Program-made: the position numbers and the translations under genes
Part shown: positions 27,595 through 36,182 of the stretch, one piece after another
Numbering within the stretch: position 1 is the stretch's first letter
Layout: each line of letters starts with the position of its first letter
Source of the DNA: Streptomyces sp. NBC_01591
GTDB taxonomy: Bacteria; Actinomycetota; Actinomycetes; Streptomycetales; Streptomycetaceae
Reading direction: 5' to 3'
Assembly (NCBI RefSeq): GCF_035918155.1
Contig: NZ_CP109327.1
Coordinates: 6,634,001-6,698,000, forward strand
Length of the DNA stretch: 64,000 bases
The notes under the pieces: model-generated
Database searches by the model: none
Told to the model about the DNA's origin: nothing
The model's input: only the letters and a program-made list of their open reading frames with translations

Positions 27595-28551
27595 GTGGCA
27601 GGCGATACACCGTTCCGGAAGCGGCGCTTGCGGCGCAAGAGGTCGTCGGAGGCGTATCAGGGCGGCACAGGCCCGGCAGAAGGCGTGACAGCGCCTGCCG
27701 AGCGGTCCGCCCTGCCACCCTCCCCGGGCGAGCGGGACGACGAGCGGGGCCTGCCGGCCTCGCTCGAAGCAGTCGTCGCGGCAGTTGAAGGAGTCGACAC
27801 GGCCGATGGGGCCGGACAGGTCGACAGGACGGAGCCCGTGACCGGGGCAGGCCGTCTGAGTTCAGTGAAACGGGGCGTACGCAAGGGCGGGGAGAGCGCC
27901 AGGGCAGCGATCGGTCATATCGCCGACCTGATCATCGAGAACGCTCCCCGCGTCCCTGTGCGCGATCTCGCCACCCTGCGCAAGCAGTTCCCCGGGCTCG
28001 GCCCGGAGGAGCTCGCCGACAAGCTCATCGCAGGCGCGAGCAAGGGCACCGCCACCGTCGGCGCCGGAATCGGCGCGGCGGCGATGATGCCCGTACCGCC
28101 CGCCATGCTCGCCGAGCTGGCGGCGGAGATCACCGGCGTGGCCGCGATCGAGATGAAGCTCGTCGCCGAGCTGCACGAGGTCTACGGGCTGCGTCCGCCG
28201 GGCGGGCTCGGCCAGCGTTCCACCGCCTACCTCACGTCCTGGACGGAGGAGCGCGGAATCGATGTCGCCCACCCCACGACGGTGAACGCGGCACTGGGCG
28301 GCCAGATGAAGCGCGAGCTGCGCCAGCAGATCATGAAGCGCATGGTGCGCGATCTGCCGAATCTGGTCCCGTTCATGATCGGCGCCGCCGTCGGCGCGAT
28401 GATGAACCGGCGCGACACCAGAAAGCTCGCCGAACGGATCAGGAAGGACCTGCGCAAGCGCCAGATCCCCTGGGACCGGCTCCCCGAGCTGCCTCCACTG
28501 GAGCGACAGGTGGGCCCCCGCAAGCACCTGCCGGGCGAGTTGGAGGCCTAG
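27595..28551 (+). CDS. Conserved actinobacterial protein, membrane-associated by pattern
   Basis: I do not recognise a named domain. The protein has 318 residues from GTG 27595, 12 bp after the DUF4193 stop. The first 90 residues are low-complexity and basic then acidic. The folded part starts near 95 and includes two hydrophobic Gly/Ala stretches (VGAGIGAAAMMPVPPAMLAE near 155-175, and VPFMIGAAVGAMM near 260), which may be membrane-dipping. The last 50 residues are Arg/Lys-rich. No catalytic motif is evident. It is probably cotranscribed with the DUF4193 gene. Its stop abuts the 199-bp repeat element. Confidence 0.55.
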   Translation: MAGDTPFRKRRLRRKRSSEAYQGGTGPAEGVTAPAERSALPPSPGERDDERGLPASLEAVVAAVEGVDTADGAGQVDRTEPVTGAGRLSSVKRGVRKGGESARAAIGHIADLIIENAPRVPVRDLATLRKQFPGLGPEELADKLIAGASKGTATVGAGIGAAAMMPVPPAMLAELAAEITGVAAIEMKLVAELHEVYGLRPPGGLGQRSTAYLTSWTEERGIDVAHPTTVNAALGGQMKRELRQQIMKRMVRDLPNLVPFMIGAAVGAMMNRRDTRKLAERIRKDLRKRQIPWDRLPELPPLERQVGPRKHLPGELEA

Positions 28552-28750
28552 GGCCTCTCGTTTGGATCAGGCCGGGCTCGCGGGGTCCGGCACGCACGCT
28601 CGCCGCGTTGTCGTCAGTCGCCAGGGCTCCTTCCCCAAGCTCTCGGCTCCGCTCGAGCAGGGGAGACCCCATCTGACTCCCTCCTCCGCCTTGCGATCGC
28701 ACGCACCAGACCACGCTCCCTGATCCGGCCTGATCCAAACGAAAGACCCT
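28552..28750. repeat. MITE-like 199-bp element with terminal inverted repeats
   Basis: The element fills the whole gap between two convergent stop codons. Its ends are inverted copies of each other: TCGTTTGGATCAGGCCGG (left, about 28558-28575) is repeated exactly in reverse complement at the right end (about 28725-28742), and the outer bases match imperfectly (GGCCTCTCG against GGGTCTTTCG). No coding sequence lies inside. An internal CCCC...GGGG pairing surrounds AAGCTCTCGG. I recall near-identical sequences repeated in many Streptomyces assemblies, so it is likely a dispersed non-autonomous element that now acts as a bidirectional terminator. Confidence 0.75.
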
Positions 28751-28758
28751 GGCGCCTC

Positions 28759-29214
28759 TCAGGCCCGTACGGCCGTGAGCGCCGCTACCAGGGCCTGCGG
28801 CTCGCGCGTCGACAGATAGACGTACGGGGTCGGGTCCTGCGGGTCGGTGACCTCCACCCGGACCGCCGTCGGGATGTAGCTGCGCAGCAGCATGAACGCC
28901 CGGGTGTCCGCCTTGTACGAGCGCCACGCGCGCGCCTCCTCCCCGTCCAGCACCTCGGCCTCGCCGAGCGCCGTCACCGGGATCCGCGCGTCGCCGGCGA
29001 CCAGGGCGCCGGCCACGACCCGGATCCTGGCCGAGCCGTAGGAGCTCACCGCGACCGCCGACAGGGCCGTGCCGCCCACCAGGCCGGCCAGCAGGGGCAG
29101 GCCGCCGAGCGGCAGCAGCATCAGCGCGCAGGCGATGCCGACGAGGAGGGCGATGAGCCACCACGAACGGGGTGCGGTGAGTCGTTCGTCGAAAGGCGGG
29201 GTGGAAGGCTGCAT
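28759..29214 (-). CDS. DUF3093 membrane protein
   Basis: The protein has 151 residues with two adjacent hydrophobic segments (about 20-36 and 38-57) close to the N terminus and a soluble domain of about 90 residues after them. The soluble part has the DUF3093 pattern WRSYKADTRAFMLLRSYIPT followed by YVYLSTREPQALVAAL. The family is actinobacterial and uncharacterised; it sits beside dut in mycobacteria too (Rv2698, from memory). The gene is divergent from the thioesterase/dut operon with about 60 bp between the starts. The topology suggests that the C-terminal domain is cytoplasmic. Confidence 0.85.
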   Translation of the reverse strand: MQPSTPPFDERLTAPRSWWLIALLVGIACALMLLPLGGLPLLAGLVGGTALSAVAVSSYGSARIRVVAGALVAGDARIPVTALGEAEVLDGEEARAWRSYKADTRAFMLLRSYIPTAVRVEVTDPQDPTPYVYLSTREPQALVAALTAVRA

Positions 29215-29272
29215 GAACCCAAGCTTGGCACGGTGCGACCCGCGGGTAGCCGCGCGGGTAAGGTCTGCGCCT

Positions 29273-29857
29273 GTGAGTGGAACATCTGCGGCTCTGAACC
29301 CCCCGGCCGACGCGGTGAAACCGGTCCGGCACCCCGACGCCCCGGCCCCCGGCGAACTTCTCGGTGCGCACTACGAACACTGTTTCGGTTGCGGCGGAGG
29401 ACAGCAGCACGGGCTGCACCTCCAGGCGCGGGCCGGTGACGGTGTCGGTGTCACCGCCGAGTTCACCGTGAAGGCCGCCCACCAGGGCGCCCCGGGTCTG
29501 GCGCACGGCGGCATCCTGACCACCGCGCTGGACGAGACGCTCGGCTCGCTGAACTGGCTCCTGCGGGTGATCGCCGTGACCGGACGGCTGGAGACCGACT
29601 TCGTGCGTCCGGTGCCGGTGGACACCGTGCTGTACCTCGACGCCGAGATCACCGCGGTGCACGGCCGGAAGATCTACTCCCGGGCGACCGGCCGGATCGG
29701 CGGCCCGGACGGGCCCGTGGCGGTCCGTGCCGAGGCCCTCTTCATCGAGGTCAAGGTCGACCACTTCATCGAGAACGGCCGCCCGGCCGAGATCCAGGCG
29801 GCGATGGCCGACCCGGACCAGGTCAGGCGTGCCCGTGCCTTCGAGGTGAACCCCTGA
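29273..29857 (+). CDS. Hot-dog-fold thioesterase (PaaI type)
   Basis: The protein has 194 residues from GTG 29273. The hot-dog signature GLAHGGILTTALDETLGSL places the catalytic Asp/Glu on the central helix. The preceding HCFGCGG segment contains cysteines not usual for PaaI but common in actinobacterial relatives. It should hydrolyse an acyl-CoA thioester; the acyl group is unknown. Its stop overlaps the ATG of dut (TGATG), so the two are translationally coupled. AAGG lies about ten bases before the start. Confidence 0.83.
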   Translation: MSGTSAALNPPADAVKPVRHPDAPAPGELLGAHYEHCFGCGGGQQHGLHLQARAGDGVGVTAEFTVKAAHQGAPGLAHGGILTTALDETLGSLNWLLRVIAVTGRLETDFVRPVPVDTVLYLDAEITAVHGRKIYSRATGRIGGPDGPVAVRAEALFIEVKVDHFIENGRPAEIQAAMADPDQVRRARAFEVNP

Positions 29858-30390
29858 TGCGCCGGCCCGTGGACGTACTGATCCGCCGGGTCGACCCGGA
29901 CGTGCCGATTCCGGCCTACGGTCACCCGGGCGACGCCGGGGCCGATCTGGTGACCACCGAGGCCGCCGAACTCGCCCCGGGCGAGCGGGCGGTGCTGCCC
30001 ACCGGGGTGTCGATCGCGCTGCCCGACGGATACGCCGCGTTCGTGCACCCGCGCTCCGGTCTCGCCGCACGCTGCGGAGTCGCCCTCGTGAATGCCCCGG
30101 GGACGGTGGATGCCGGGTACCGTGGAGAGATCAAGGTGATCGTCATCAATCTCGACCCGCGCGAGCCCGTGCGGTTCGAGCGGTTCGACCGGATTGCCCA
30201 ACTGGTCGTGCAGCAGGTCGAGAAGGTGCGCTTCCACGAGGTGGCGGAGCTGCCCGGCTCGGCCCGCGGCGAGGGAGGCTTCGGATCCACCGGAGGGCAT
30301 GCTTCCGGTGATGTTGATGGCGTCAGGGGCGGGATTACCCAGGGCGGGAACAGCTACGCTTCGGTCGTACCCGACCGGGAAGGACAGTGA
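29857..30390 (+). CDS. dut: dUTP diphosphatase
   Basis: The 177-residue enzyme hydrolyses dUTP to dUMP and pyrophosphate, keeping uracil out of DNA. The five trimeric-dUTPase motifs are recognisable: GDAGADL (1), HPRSGLA (2), GTVDAGYRGEIKV (3), RIAQLVVQ (4) and the C-terminal GEGGFGSTG (5). The first motif aspartate and the motif 3 catalytic aspartate/tyrosine are intact. The last 30 residues after motif 5 are an extra tail. It is coupled to the thioesterase upstream and followed two bases later by the DUF3710 gene. Confidence 0.95.
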   Translation: MRRPVDVLIRRVDPDVPIPAYGHPGDAGADLVTTEAAELAPGERAVLPTGVSIALPDGYAAFVHPRSGLAARCGVALVNAPGTVDAGYRGEIKVIVINLDPREPVRFERFDRIAQLVVQQVEKVRFHEVAELPGSARGEGGFGSTGGHASGDVDGVRGGITQGGNSYASVVPDREGQ

Positions 30391-30391
30391 C

Positions 30392-31165
30392 GTGTTCGGA
30401 CGTCGCAAGAAGAGTGGTTCCGCCGAGGACGTGGCGGACGAAGCGCGCGAGGCCGAGCAGGTCGTCGACGAGCTCGATGACACCGACGGTGCCGACAGCG
30501 GCTCGCGTCGGGTGAACCTCCCGCCGGCGCCGCGGCCGGACGGACCGTGGGACATCTCCGAGGTCTCCCAGCCCGGCGAGGGCCGGGTCGACCTGGGCGG
30601 CGTCTTCGTGCCCGGCGTCGAGGGCATGGAGCTGCGCGTCGAGGTGGCCGGTGACGCCATCGTCGCCGCGACCGTGGTGCTGCGCGACAGCGCCATCCAG
30701 CTGCAGGCCTTCGCCGCGCCCAAGAAGGAGGGCATCTGGGGCGAGGTCCGCGAGGAGATCGCCTCCGGCATCACCCAGCAGGGCGGGATCATCGACGAGG
30801 TCGAGGGCCCGCTGGGCTGGGAGCTGCGTGCCCAGGTCCCCGTACAGCTCCCGGACGGGACGAACGGCGTGCAGTTGGTGCGCTTCGTCGGCGTCGACGG
30901 GCCGCGCTGGTTCCTGCGCGGAGTGATCTCCGGCCAGGGCGCCGTGCAGCCGGAGGCCGCCGGGCTGCTGGAGACGATCTTCCGGGACACCGTGGTCGTC
31001 CGTGGCGAGGGCCCGATGGCCCCGCGCGACCCGATCGTCCTCAAGCTGCCCAACGATGCCCAGATGGTGCCCGAGGGTGTCCAGCAGGAGAGCCAGGAGA
31101 GCTCGAAGTTCTCCGGCGGCATGGGCCAGCTCCAGCGTGGACCCGAGATCACCGAGGTGCGCTGA
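30392..31165 (+). CDS. DUF3710 protein
   Basis: The 257-residue soluble protein begins MFGRRKKSGSAEDVADEA from a GTG start with GGAAGGACAG in front. The N-terminal 45 residues are basic and acidic low-complexity sequence; the DUF3710 domain (about 55-230) contains ELRVEVAGDAIVAATVVLRD and VPVQLPDGTNGVQLVRFVG. The family is restricted to Actinobacteria and is conserved next to dut (Rv2696c in M. tuberculosis, as I recall). Its biochemical role is unknown. It ends the dut operon at a very strong terminator. Confidence 0.88.
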   Translation: MFGRRKKSGSAEDVADEAREAEQVVDELDDTDGADSGSRRVNLPPAPRPDGPWDISEVSQPGEGRVDLGGVFVPGVEGMELRVEVAGDAIVAATVVLRDSAIQLQAFAAPKKEGIWGEVREEIASGITQQGGIIDEVEGPLGWELRAQVPVQLPDGTNGVQLVRFVGVDGPRWFLRGVISGQGAVQPEAAGLLETIFRDTVVVRGEGPMAPRDPIVLKLPNDAQMVPEGVQQESQESSKFSGGMGQLQRGPEITEVR

Positions 31166-31196
31166 GCGGGCACGGGCTGTCGCCCGGCGCAGCTTC

Positions 31197-31242
31197 GGCC
31201 GGTGGGCCGTATCCCCTTCCGAGGGGGTACGGCCCACCGGCC
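31197..31242 (+). terminator. Very strong terminator after the dut operon
   Basis: GGCCGGTGGGCCGTA pairs perfectly with TACGGCCCACCGGCC, and CCCC with GGGG inside, around a 6-base TTCCGA loop. It marks the end of the conserved dut block and the beginning of the inserted kdp block. Confidence 0.88.
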
Positions 31243-31258
31243 GTTCTGCGTCCGGAGA

Positions 31259-31351
31259 GGGTTCCGGGACGGGTTCCGGGTCATGCGCAAGGCGGGTTCC
31301 GGACAGCGTGCAAAAGGCGCGCGTATGGGGCGCGTATAGGGCACGTATGTG
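31259..31351 (+). repeat. Direct-repeat cluster in the kdp promoter region
   Basis: Two repeat families lie 116-208 bp before the first kdp reading frame. GGGTTCCGG occurs at 31259, 31271 and 31294. Three contiguous 11-bp units follow: GCGCGTATGGG (31319), GCGCGTATAGG (31330) and GCACGTATGTG (31341). Direct repeats with 11-bp phasing are the usual binding sites of OmpR-type regulators, so KdpE is the natural candidate. The region between 31166 and 31466 otherwise holds only the dut terminator. Confidence 0.6.
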
Positions 31352-31466
31352 CGCCGTCAAGGGCCCGCCGTTCCCCGTAAGGAAGCCATCAACGCAGGCC
31401 AGGACGGTCCTGGCGAGAGGTTTGCTCAAGAGGTCCGAGAATCCGTACCTCATCTAGGAGCACACG

Positions 31467-31550
31467 ATGGCCGATGTGGCCTTCGTCGTCACCACGATCG
31501 CGGTGTTCGCGCTGGTGGCTCTCGTTGCCAAGGGGGTGGCGAAGCTGTGA
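31467..31550 (+). CDS. 27-residue single-helix membrane peptide preceding kdpF
   Basis: The short frame encodes MADVAFVVTTIAVFALVALV followed by AKGVAKL: one hydrophobic helix with a basic C-terminal end. It has an excellent ribosome site, AGGAG, seven bases before its ATG, and its stop overlaps the GTG of kdpF (GTGA). This is better translation-initiation context than kdpF has by itself. It may be a second KdpF-like stabilising peptide of the KdpABC complex or a leader that couples translation. No family name is known to me. Confidence 0.7.
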   Translation: MADVAFVVTTIAVFALVALVAKGVAKL

Positions 31551-31636
31551 CTGCCGAGAACATCGTCGGCCTGATCGTGGCCGTCGCCCTGCTGGGCTAT
31601 CTCGTCCTCGCCCTTCTGTACCCGGAGAGGTTCTGA
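31547..31636 (+). CDS. kdpF: KdpF small subunit of the potassium-transporting ATPase
   Basis: The 29-residue peptide ([20 protein letters not shown], then LALLYPERF) is a single membrane helix with the typical KdpF ending YPERF. KdpF stabilises the KdpFABC complex through lipid-like contacts with KdpA and KdpB. Its GTG start lies within the stop of the preceding 27-aa frame, and kdpA begins seven bases after its stop. Confidence 0.9.
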   Translation: MTAENIVGLIVAVALLGYLVLALLYPERF

Positions 31637-31643
31637 GCGCGAT

Positions 31644-33308
31644 ATGAGCCCCGTCCTCGCTGGTGTGCTCCAGGTTCTCGCGCTCGTTGTGGCGCTGGGG
31701 CTGGCGTACCGTCCGCTCGGCGACTACATGGCCGGTGTCTACTCCTCGACGAAGCACCTTCGCGTCGAGAAGTGGATGTACAAGGCCGTCGGCGCCGATC
31801 CGAACACGCAGATGCGCTGGCCCGCGTATCTGCGTGGGGTGCTCGCCTTCTCCGCGGTGAGCGTCCTCTTCCTCTACCTGCTGCAGCGGCTCCAGGGCGC
31901 GCTGCCCGGTTCGCTCGGCTTCGTCTCGATCGATCCGGACCAGGCGTTCAACACGGCGGCTTCGTTCGTCGCCAACACCAACTGGCAGTCGTACTACGGC
32001 GAACAGGCCATGGGCCACGTCGTGCAGACCGGCGGCCTCGCGGTGCAGAACTTCGTCTCGGCCGCCGTCGGCATGGCCGTCGCGGTGGCCCTCGTACGGG
32101 GCTTCGCCCGCTCCCGCACCGGTGAGCTCGGGAACTTCTGGTCCGACCTGGTGCGCGGCACCGTACGGATCCTGCTGCCGATCGCCGTGGTCGGCGCGCT
32201 GCTGCTCGTGGCCTGCGGAGCGATCCAGAACTTCGCCGGCATCCACGAGGTCGGGCAGTTCATGGGCGGCTCGCAGCAGTGGAACGGCGGCGCCGTGGCC
32301 TCCCAGGAGGCCATCAAGGAGCTGGGCACGAACGGCGGCGGCTACTTCAACGCCAACTCGTCCCACCCGTTCGAGAACCCCAACGGGCTCTCCAACCTCC
32401 TTGAGATCTTCCTGATCCTGGTCATCCCGTTCGCGCTGACGCGGACGTTCGGCCGGATGGTCGGCTCGCTCAAGCAGGGTTACGCGATCCTCGCGACGAT
32501 GGGCGTCATCTGGCTGGGCTTCACCACCCTGATGATGTGGACCGAATTCGCCCACCACGGCCCCGCATTCGACATCGCGGGCGGGGCGATGGAGGGCAAG
32601 GAGACCCGGTTCGGGATCGCCGGCTCGTCGATCTTCGCGGTGGCCACGACGCTGACCTCCACCGGTGCGGTGAACTCCTTCCACTCCTCGTACACGGGCT
32701 TCGGTGGCGGGATCACCATGCTGGGCATGCAGCTCGGCGAGATCGCGCCCGGAGGTGTCGGTTCCGGCCTCTACGGCATGCTGGTCATGGCGATCATCGC
32801 GGTGTTCATCGCCGGGCTGATGGTCGGCCGCACTCCGGAGTATCTGGGGAAGAAGATCGGCACCCGTGAGATCAAGCTCGCGGCCTGCTACATCCTGATC
32901 ACCCCGACGCTGGTGCTCTGCTTCACCGCCGCGGCGATGGCGCTGCCCACCCCGCCCCACTCGATGACCAACACCGGCGCCCACGGATTCTCCGAGATCC
33001 TCTACGCCTACACCTCGGGTGCGAACAACAACGGTTCGGCGTTCGCCGGGCTCAACGCGGACACGCAGTGGTTCAACACCACGATCGGTCTCGCGATGCT
33101 GCTCGGCCGGTTCCTGCCGATGGTGTTCGTCCTCGCGCTGGCCGGCTCGCTCGCCGAGCAGCGGCCCGTACCGGCGACCGTGGGAACCCTGGGCACGCAC
33201 AAGCCGCTCTTCAGCGGACTGCTGGTCGGCACGATCCTGATCATCACCGGGCTGACCTACTTCCCGGCCCTGGCGCTGGGGCCGCTGGCCGAAGGACTGG
33301 CGTCATGA
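31644..33308 (+). CDS. kdpA: Potassium-transporting ATPase subunit KdpA
   Basis: The 554-residue subunit is the potassium channel-like part of the high-affinity Kdp pump in the cytoplasmic membrane. It has about ten membrane helices and four pore-loop selectivity-filter regions of the SKT superfamily, visible as glycine-rich segments such as [20 protein letters not shown] and [10 protein letters not shown]. The length is normal. The ATG at 31644 follows kdpF; the stop overlaps the kdpB start by ATGA. Kdp pumps are induced under potassium starvation by KdpDE, whose genes are 6 kb downstream rather than adjacent. Confidence 0.96.
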   Translation: MSPVLAGVLQVLALVVALGLAYRPLGDYMAGVYSSTKHLRVEKWMYKAVGADPNTQMRWPAYLRGVLAFSAVSVLFLYLLQRLQGALPGSLGFVSIDPDQAFNTAASFVANTNWQSYYGEQAMGHVVQTGGLAVQNFVSAAVGMAVAVALVRGFARSRTGELGNFWSDLVRGTVRILLPIAVVGALLLVACGAIQNFAGIHEVGQFMGGSQQWNGGAVASQEAIKELGTNGGGYFNANSSHPFENPNGLSNLLEIFLILVIPFALTRTFGRMVGSLKQGYAILATMGVIWLGFTTLMMWTEFAHHGPAFDIAGGAMEGKETRFGIAGSSIFAVATTLTSTGAVNSFHSSYTGFGGGITMLGMQLGEIAPGGVGSGLYGMLVMAIIAVFIAGLMVGRTPEYLGKKIGTREIKLAACYILITPTLVLCFTAAAMALPTPPHSMTNTGAHGFSEILYAYTSGANNNGSAFAGLNADTQWFNTTIGLAMLLGRFLPMVFVLALAGSLAEQRPVPATVGTLGTHKPLFSGLLVGTILIITGLTYFPALALGPLAEGLAS

Positions 33309-35431
33309 CCACTCGTACGGAGCAAGAGGACTCGATGTCCACTGTCACCCCCACCCGGGCACCGCACCAGGACGCGCCCACGGGTCACCAGAGCGAAGGG
33401 CGCGTCGGCGGGGGCCTCTTCGACCCCGCGCAGCTGATCCGGTCCTTCCCCGATGCCGTACGCAAGCTCGACCCCCGGACGATGGTCAAGTCCCCGGTGA
33501 TGTTCGTCGTGCTGATCGGTTCGGTGTTCACGACCGTGCTGGCGTGCATGGACCCGGGCGAGTGGTTCGGCTGGGCGATCGCGGTCTGGCTGTGGCTGAC
33601 CACGATCTTCGCCAACCTGGCCGAGGCGGTCGCCGAGGGACGCGGCAAGGCGCAGGCCGACACGCTGCGCAAGGCCAAGACCGACACCGTCGCGCGGCGG
33701 CTGATCGGCCGGAACGAGGAGCGGGTGCCGGGCACCGAGCTGCGCGTCGGTGATCTGGTGGTCTGCGAGGCCGGTGACATCATCCCCGGCGACGGCGACG
33801 TCGTCGAGGGCGTTGCGAGCGTGGACGAGTCCGCGATCACGGGCGAGTCCGCCCCGGTCATCCGGGAGTCCGGCGGTGACCGCAGCGCCGTCACCGGGGG
33901 TACGAAGGTGCTCTCCGACCGCATCGTCGTCAAGATCACCACCAAGCCCGGCGAGACGTTCATCGACCGGATGATCGCCCTGGTCGAGGGCGCCGCCCGG
34001 CAGAAGACACCCAACGAGATCGCGCTGAACATCCTCCTCGCGTCCCTCACGATCGTCTTCCTGCTCGCCGTCGTCACCCTCCAGCCCTTCGCGATCTACG
34101 CCGGGCAGAAGCAGTCGATGATCGTGCTGACCGCGCTGCTGGTCTGCCTGATCCCGACGACCATCGGCGCACTGCTCTCCGCCATCGGCATCGCCGGCAT
34201 GGACCGCCTCGTCCAGCGCAATGTGCTCGCCATGTCGGGGCGTGCCGTCGAGGCCGCCGGAGACGTGTCGACCCTGCTGCTCGACAAGACCGGCACCATC
34301 ACGCTCGGCAACCGGCAGGCCGCCGAGTTCGTACCCGTGAAGGGCACGACCGAGACCGAACTGGCCGACGCGGCCCAGCTCTCCTCGCTGGCCGACGAGA
34401 CGCCGGAGGGCCGCTCGATCGTCGTGCTCGCCAAGGAGAAGTACGGGCTGCGCGAGCGCCACCAGGGCGAGCTGCGGCAGGCCGAGTGGGTCGCGTTCAC
34501 CGCCCAGACCCGCATGTCCGGCGTCGACGTGGACGGACGCAAGGTCCGCAAGGGCGCCACCGGTTCGGTCGTCGCCTGGGTCGAGGAGCGCGGCGGCACC
34601 GTCACGCAGGACGCGCAGGCGCTCACCGACACGATCTCCGGGGCGGGCGGCACACCGCTGCTGGTGGCCCTGGAGGACGAGCACGGCGCCCGGGTCCTCG
34701 GCGTCATCCACCTCAAGGACGTCGTCAAGGAGGGCATGCGGGAGCGGTTCGACGAGCTGCGCCGCATGGGCATCAAGACGGTCATGATCACCGGCGACAA
34801 CCCGCTGACCGCGAAGGCCATCGCCCAGGAGGCCGGCGTCGACGACTTCCTCGCCGAGGCCACGCCCGAGGACAAGATGGCCCTCATCAAGCGGGAGCAG
34901 GCAGGCGGCAAACTCGTCGCGATGACCGGCGACGGCACGAACGACGCCCCGGCGCTCGCCCAGGCGGATGTCGGGGTGGCCATGAACACCGGCACCTCGG
35001 CCGCCAAGGAGGCCGGGAACATGGTGGACCTGGACTCCAACCCGACCAAGCTGATCGAGATCGTCGAGATCGGCAAGCAGCTCCTCATCACCCGTGGAGC
35101 CCTGACCACCTTCTCGATCGCCAACGACGTCGCGAAGTACTTCGCGATCATCCCCGCGATGTTCGCCGTGGTCTATCCCGGCCTGGACAAGCTGAACATC
35201 ATGCAGCTGTCCTCGCCCCAGTCCGCGATCCTGTCGGCCGTCGTCTTCAACGCGCTGATCATCATCGCGCTGGTGCCGCTCGCCCTGAAGGGCGTGCGCT
35301 ACCGGCCCAGCAGCGCCGACTCGATGCTCCGGCGCAACCTCGGGATCTACGGACTCGGCGGCCTGGTCGCCCCGTTCATCGGCATCAAGATCATCGACGT
35401 GGTCATCTCCCTCATCCCCGGGCTGAACTGA
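33305..35431 (+). CDS. kdpB: Potassium-transporting ATPase ATP-binding subunit KdpB
   Basis: The 708-residue P-type ATPase energises KdpA. The phosphorylation motif DKTGT has its aspartate at 327; the TGES loop of the actuator domain (ITGESAPV) and the hinge [11 protein letters not shown] are intact. Seven membrane segments fit the type IA pump. The ATG at 33305 overlaps the kdpA stop; a second ATG at 33335 has its own AAGAGGA ribosome site. The first 40 residues are variable. kdpC follows after 23 bp. Confidence 0.96.
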   Translation: MTTRTEQEDSMSTVTPTRAPHQDAPTGHQSEGRVGGGLFDPAQLIRSFPDAVRKLDPRTMVKSPVMFVVLIGSVFTTVLACMDPGEWFGWAIAVWLWLTTIFANLAEAVAEGRGKAQADTLRKAKTDTVARRLIGRNEERVPGTELRVGDLVVCEAGDIIPGDGDVVEGVASVDESAITGESAPVIRESGGDRSAVTGGTKVLSDRIVVKITTKPGETFIDRMIALVEGAARQKTPNEIALNILLASLTIVFLLAVVTLQPFAIYAGQKQSMIVLTALLVCLIPTTIGALLSAIGIAGMDRLVQRNVLAMSGRAVEAAGDVSTLLLDKTGTITLGNRQAAEFVPVKGTTETELADAAQLSSLADETPEGRSIVVLAKEKYGLRERHQGELRQAEWVAFTAQTRMSGVDVDGRKVRKGATGSVVAWVEERGGTVTQDAQALTDTISGAGGTPLLVALEDEHGARVLGVIHLKDVVKEGMRERFDELRRMGIKTVMITGDNPLTAKAIAQEAGVDDFLAEATPEDKMALIKREQAGGKLVAMTGDGTNDAPALAQADVGVAMNTGTSAAKEAGNMVDLDSNPTKLIEIVEIGKQLLITRGALTTFSIANDVAKYFAIIPAMFAVVYPGLDKLNIMQLSSPQSAILSAVVFNALIIIALVPLALKGVRYRPSSADSMLRRNLGIYGLGGLVAPFIGIKIIDVVISLIPGLN

Positions 35432-35454
35432 ATTTAGGAATCGGCTGACCTGCC

Positions 35455-36117
35455 ATGAACAACTCCGTAGCAAACACCGCCCGGTTGCTCTGGGCCGGGC
35501 TGCGTGCCCTGCTCGTCCTCACCGTCGTCTGCGGCGTCATCTACCCGCTCGCCGTCACCGGCGTCGCCCAGGGCATCTTCCCCGACCAGGCCAACGGCTC
35601 CGAGATCACCGCGAACGGCAAGGTCGTCGGCTCCGAACTCATCGGCCAGCGCTACGACCTGCCACTGAAGAAGGGGCAGGAGACCGCGGCCCCGGACCTC
35701 AAGTGGTTCCAGCCGCGCCCCTCCAACGGCCTGGGCACCAACAGCGTCAACACCCAGTACAAGCTGATCCTCTCCGGCGCGACCAACCGCTCCGGCGACA
35801 ACAAGGAACTCATCGACTGGGTCACCGCCGCCAAGGCCGCCGTGGTCAAGGACAACTCCGTCCCCGGCCACCCGGTCAACCCCTCGGACGTGCCGGCCGA
35901 CGCCGTCACCTCCTCCGGCTCCGGCCTCGACCCGGCCATCTCCCCGGAGTACGCACAGCTCCAGGTGCGCCGCGTGGCCGAGCGGAACCATCTCGCCGTC
36001 GACCAGGTGGAGAAGCTCGTCGAAGAGCACACGGACGGCCGGATCCTCGGTTTCGTCGGAGAGCCGAGGGTCAACGTCCTCCAGCTCAACATCGCCCTCA
36101 AGCAGTTGGTGAAGTGA
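35455..36117 (+). CDS. kdpC: Potassium-transporting ATPase subunit KdpC
   Basis: The 220-residue subunit has one N-terminal membrane helix (about 12-32, LRALLVLTVVCGVIYPLAV) and a periplasm-side domain that helps catalysis by KdpB. Typical KdpC motifs include the FQPRPS and SGSGLDP segments, here WFQPRPS and SSGSGLDPAISPEYA, and the final EPRVNVLQLN. The length is normal. It is the last gene of kdpFABC; a perfect GC-rich hairpin follows directly, shared with the convergent M1 peptidase gene. Confidence 0.95.
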   Translation: MNNSVANTARLLWAGLRALLVLTVVCGVIYPLAVTGVAQGIFPDQANGSEITANGKVVGSELIGQRYDLPLKKGQETAAPDLKWFQPRPSNGLGTNSVNTQYKLILSGATNRSGDNKELIDWVTAAKAAVVKDNSVPGHPVNPSDVPADAVTSSGSGLDPAISPEYAQLQVRRVAERNHLAVDQVEKLVEEHTDGRILGFVGEPRVNVLQLNIALKQLVK

Positions 36118-36140
36118 ACGGGGCCTGAGAAGGCCCGCGC

Positions 36141-36174
36141 GGCGGGGCGCCGGGGCCGGACCCGGCGCCCCGCC
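36141..36174. terminator. Bidirectional terminator between kdpC and the M1 peptidase gene
   Basis: GGCGGGGCGCCGGG and CCCGGCGCCCCGCC form a perfect 14-bp stem with a 6-base loop, between two convergent stop codons. Confidence 0.88.
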
Positions 36175-36182
36175 ACGCCCGT

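Noticed and set aside
31347..31457. 36-codon leader peptide upstream of the 27-aa membrane peptide
   Set aside because: It overlaps the 11-bp repeats, has no ribosome site and no sensible composition; not supported as a gene.
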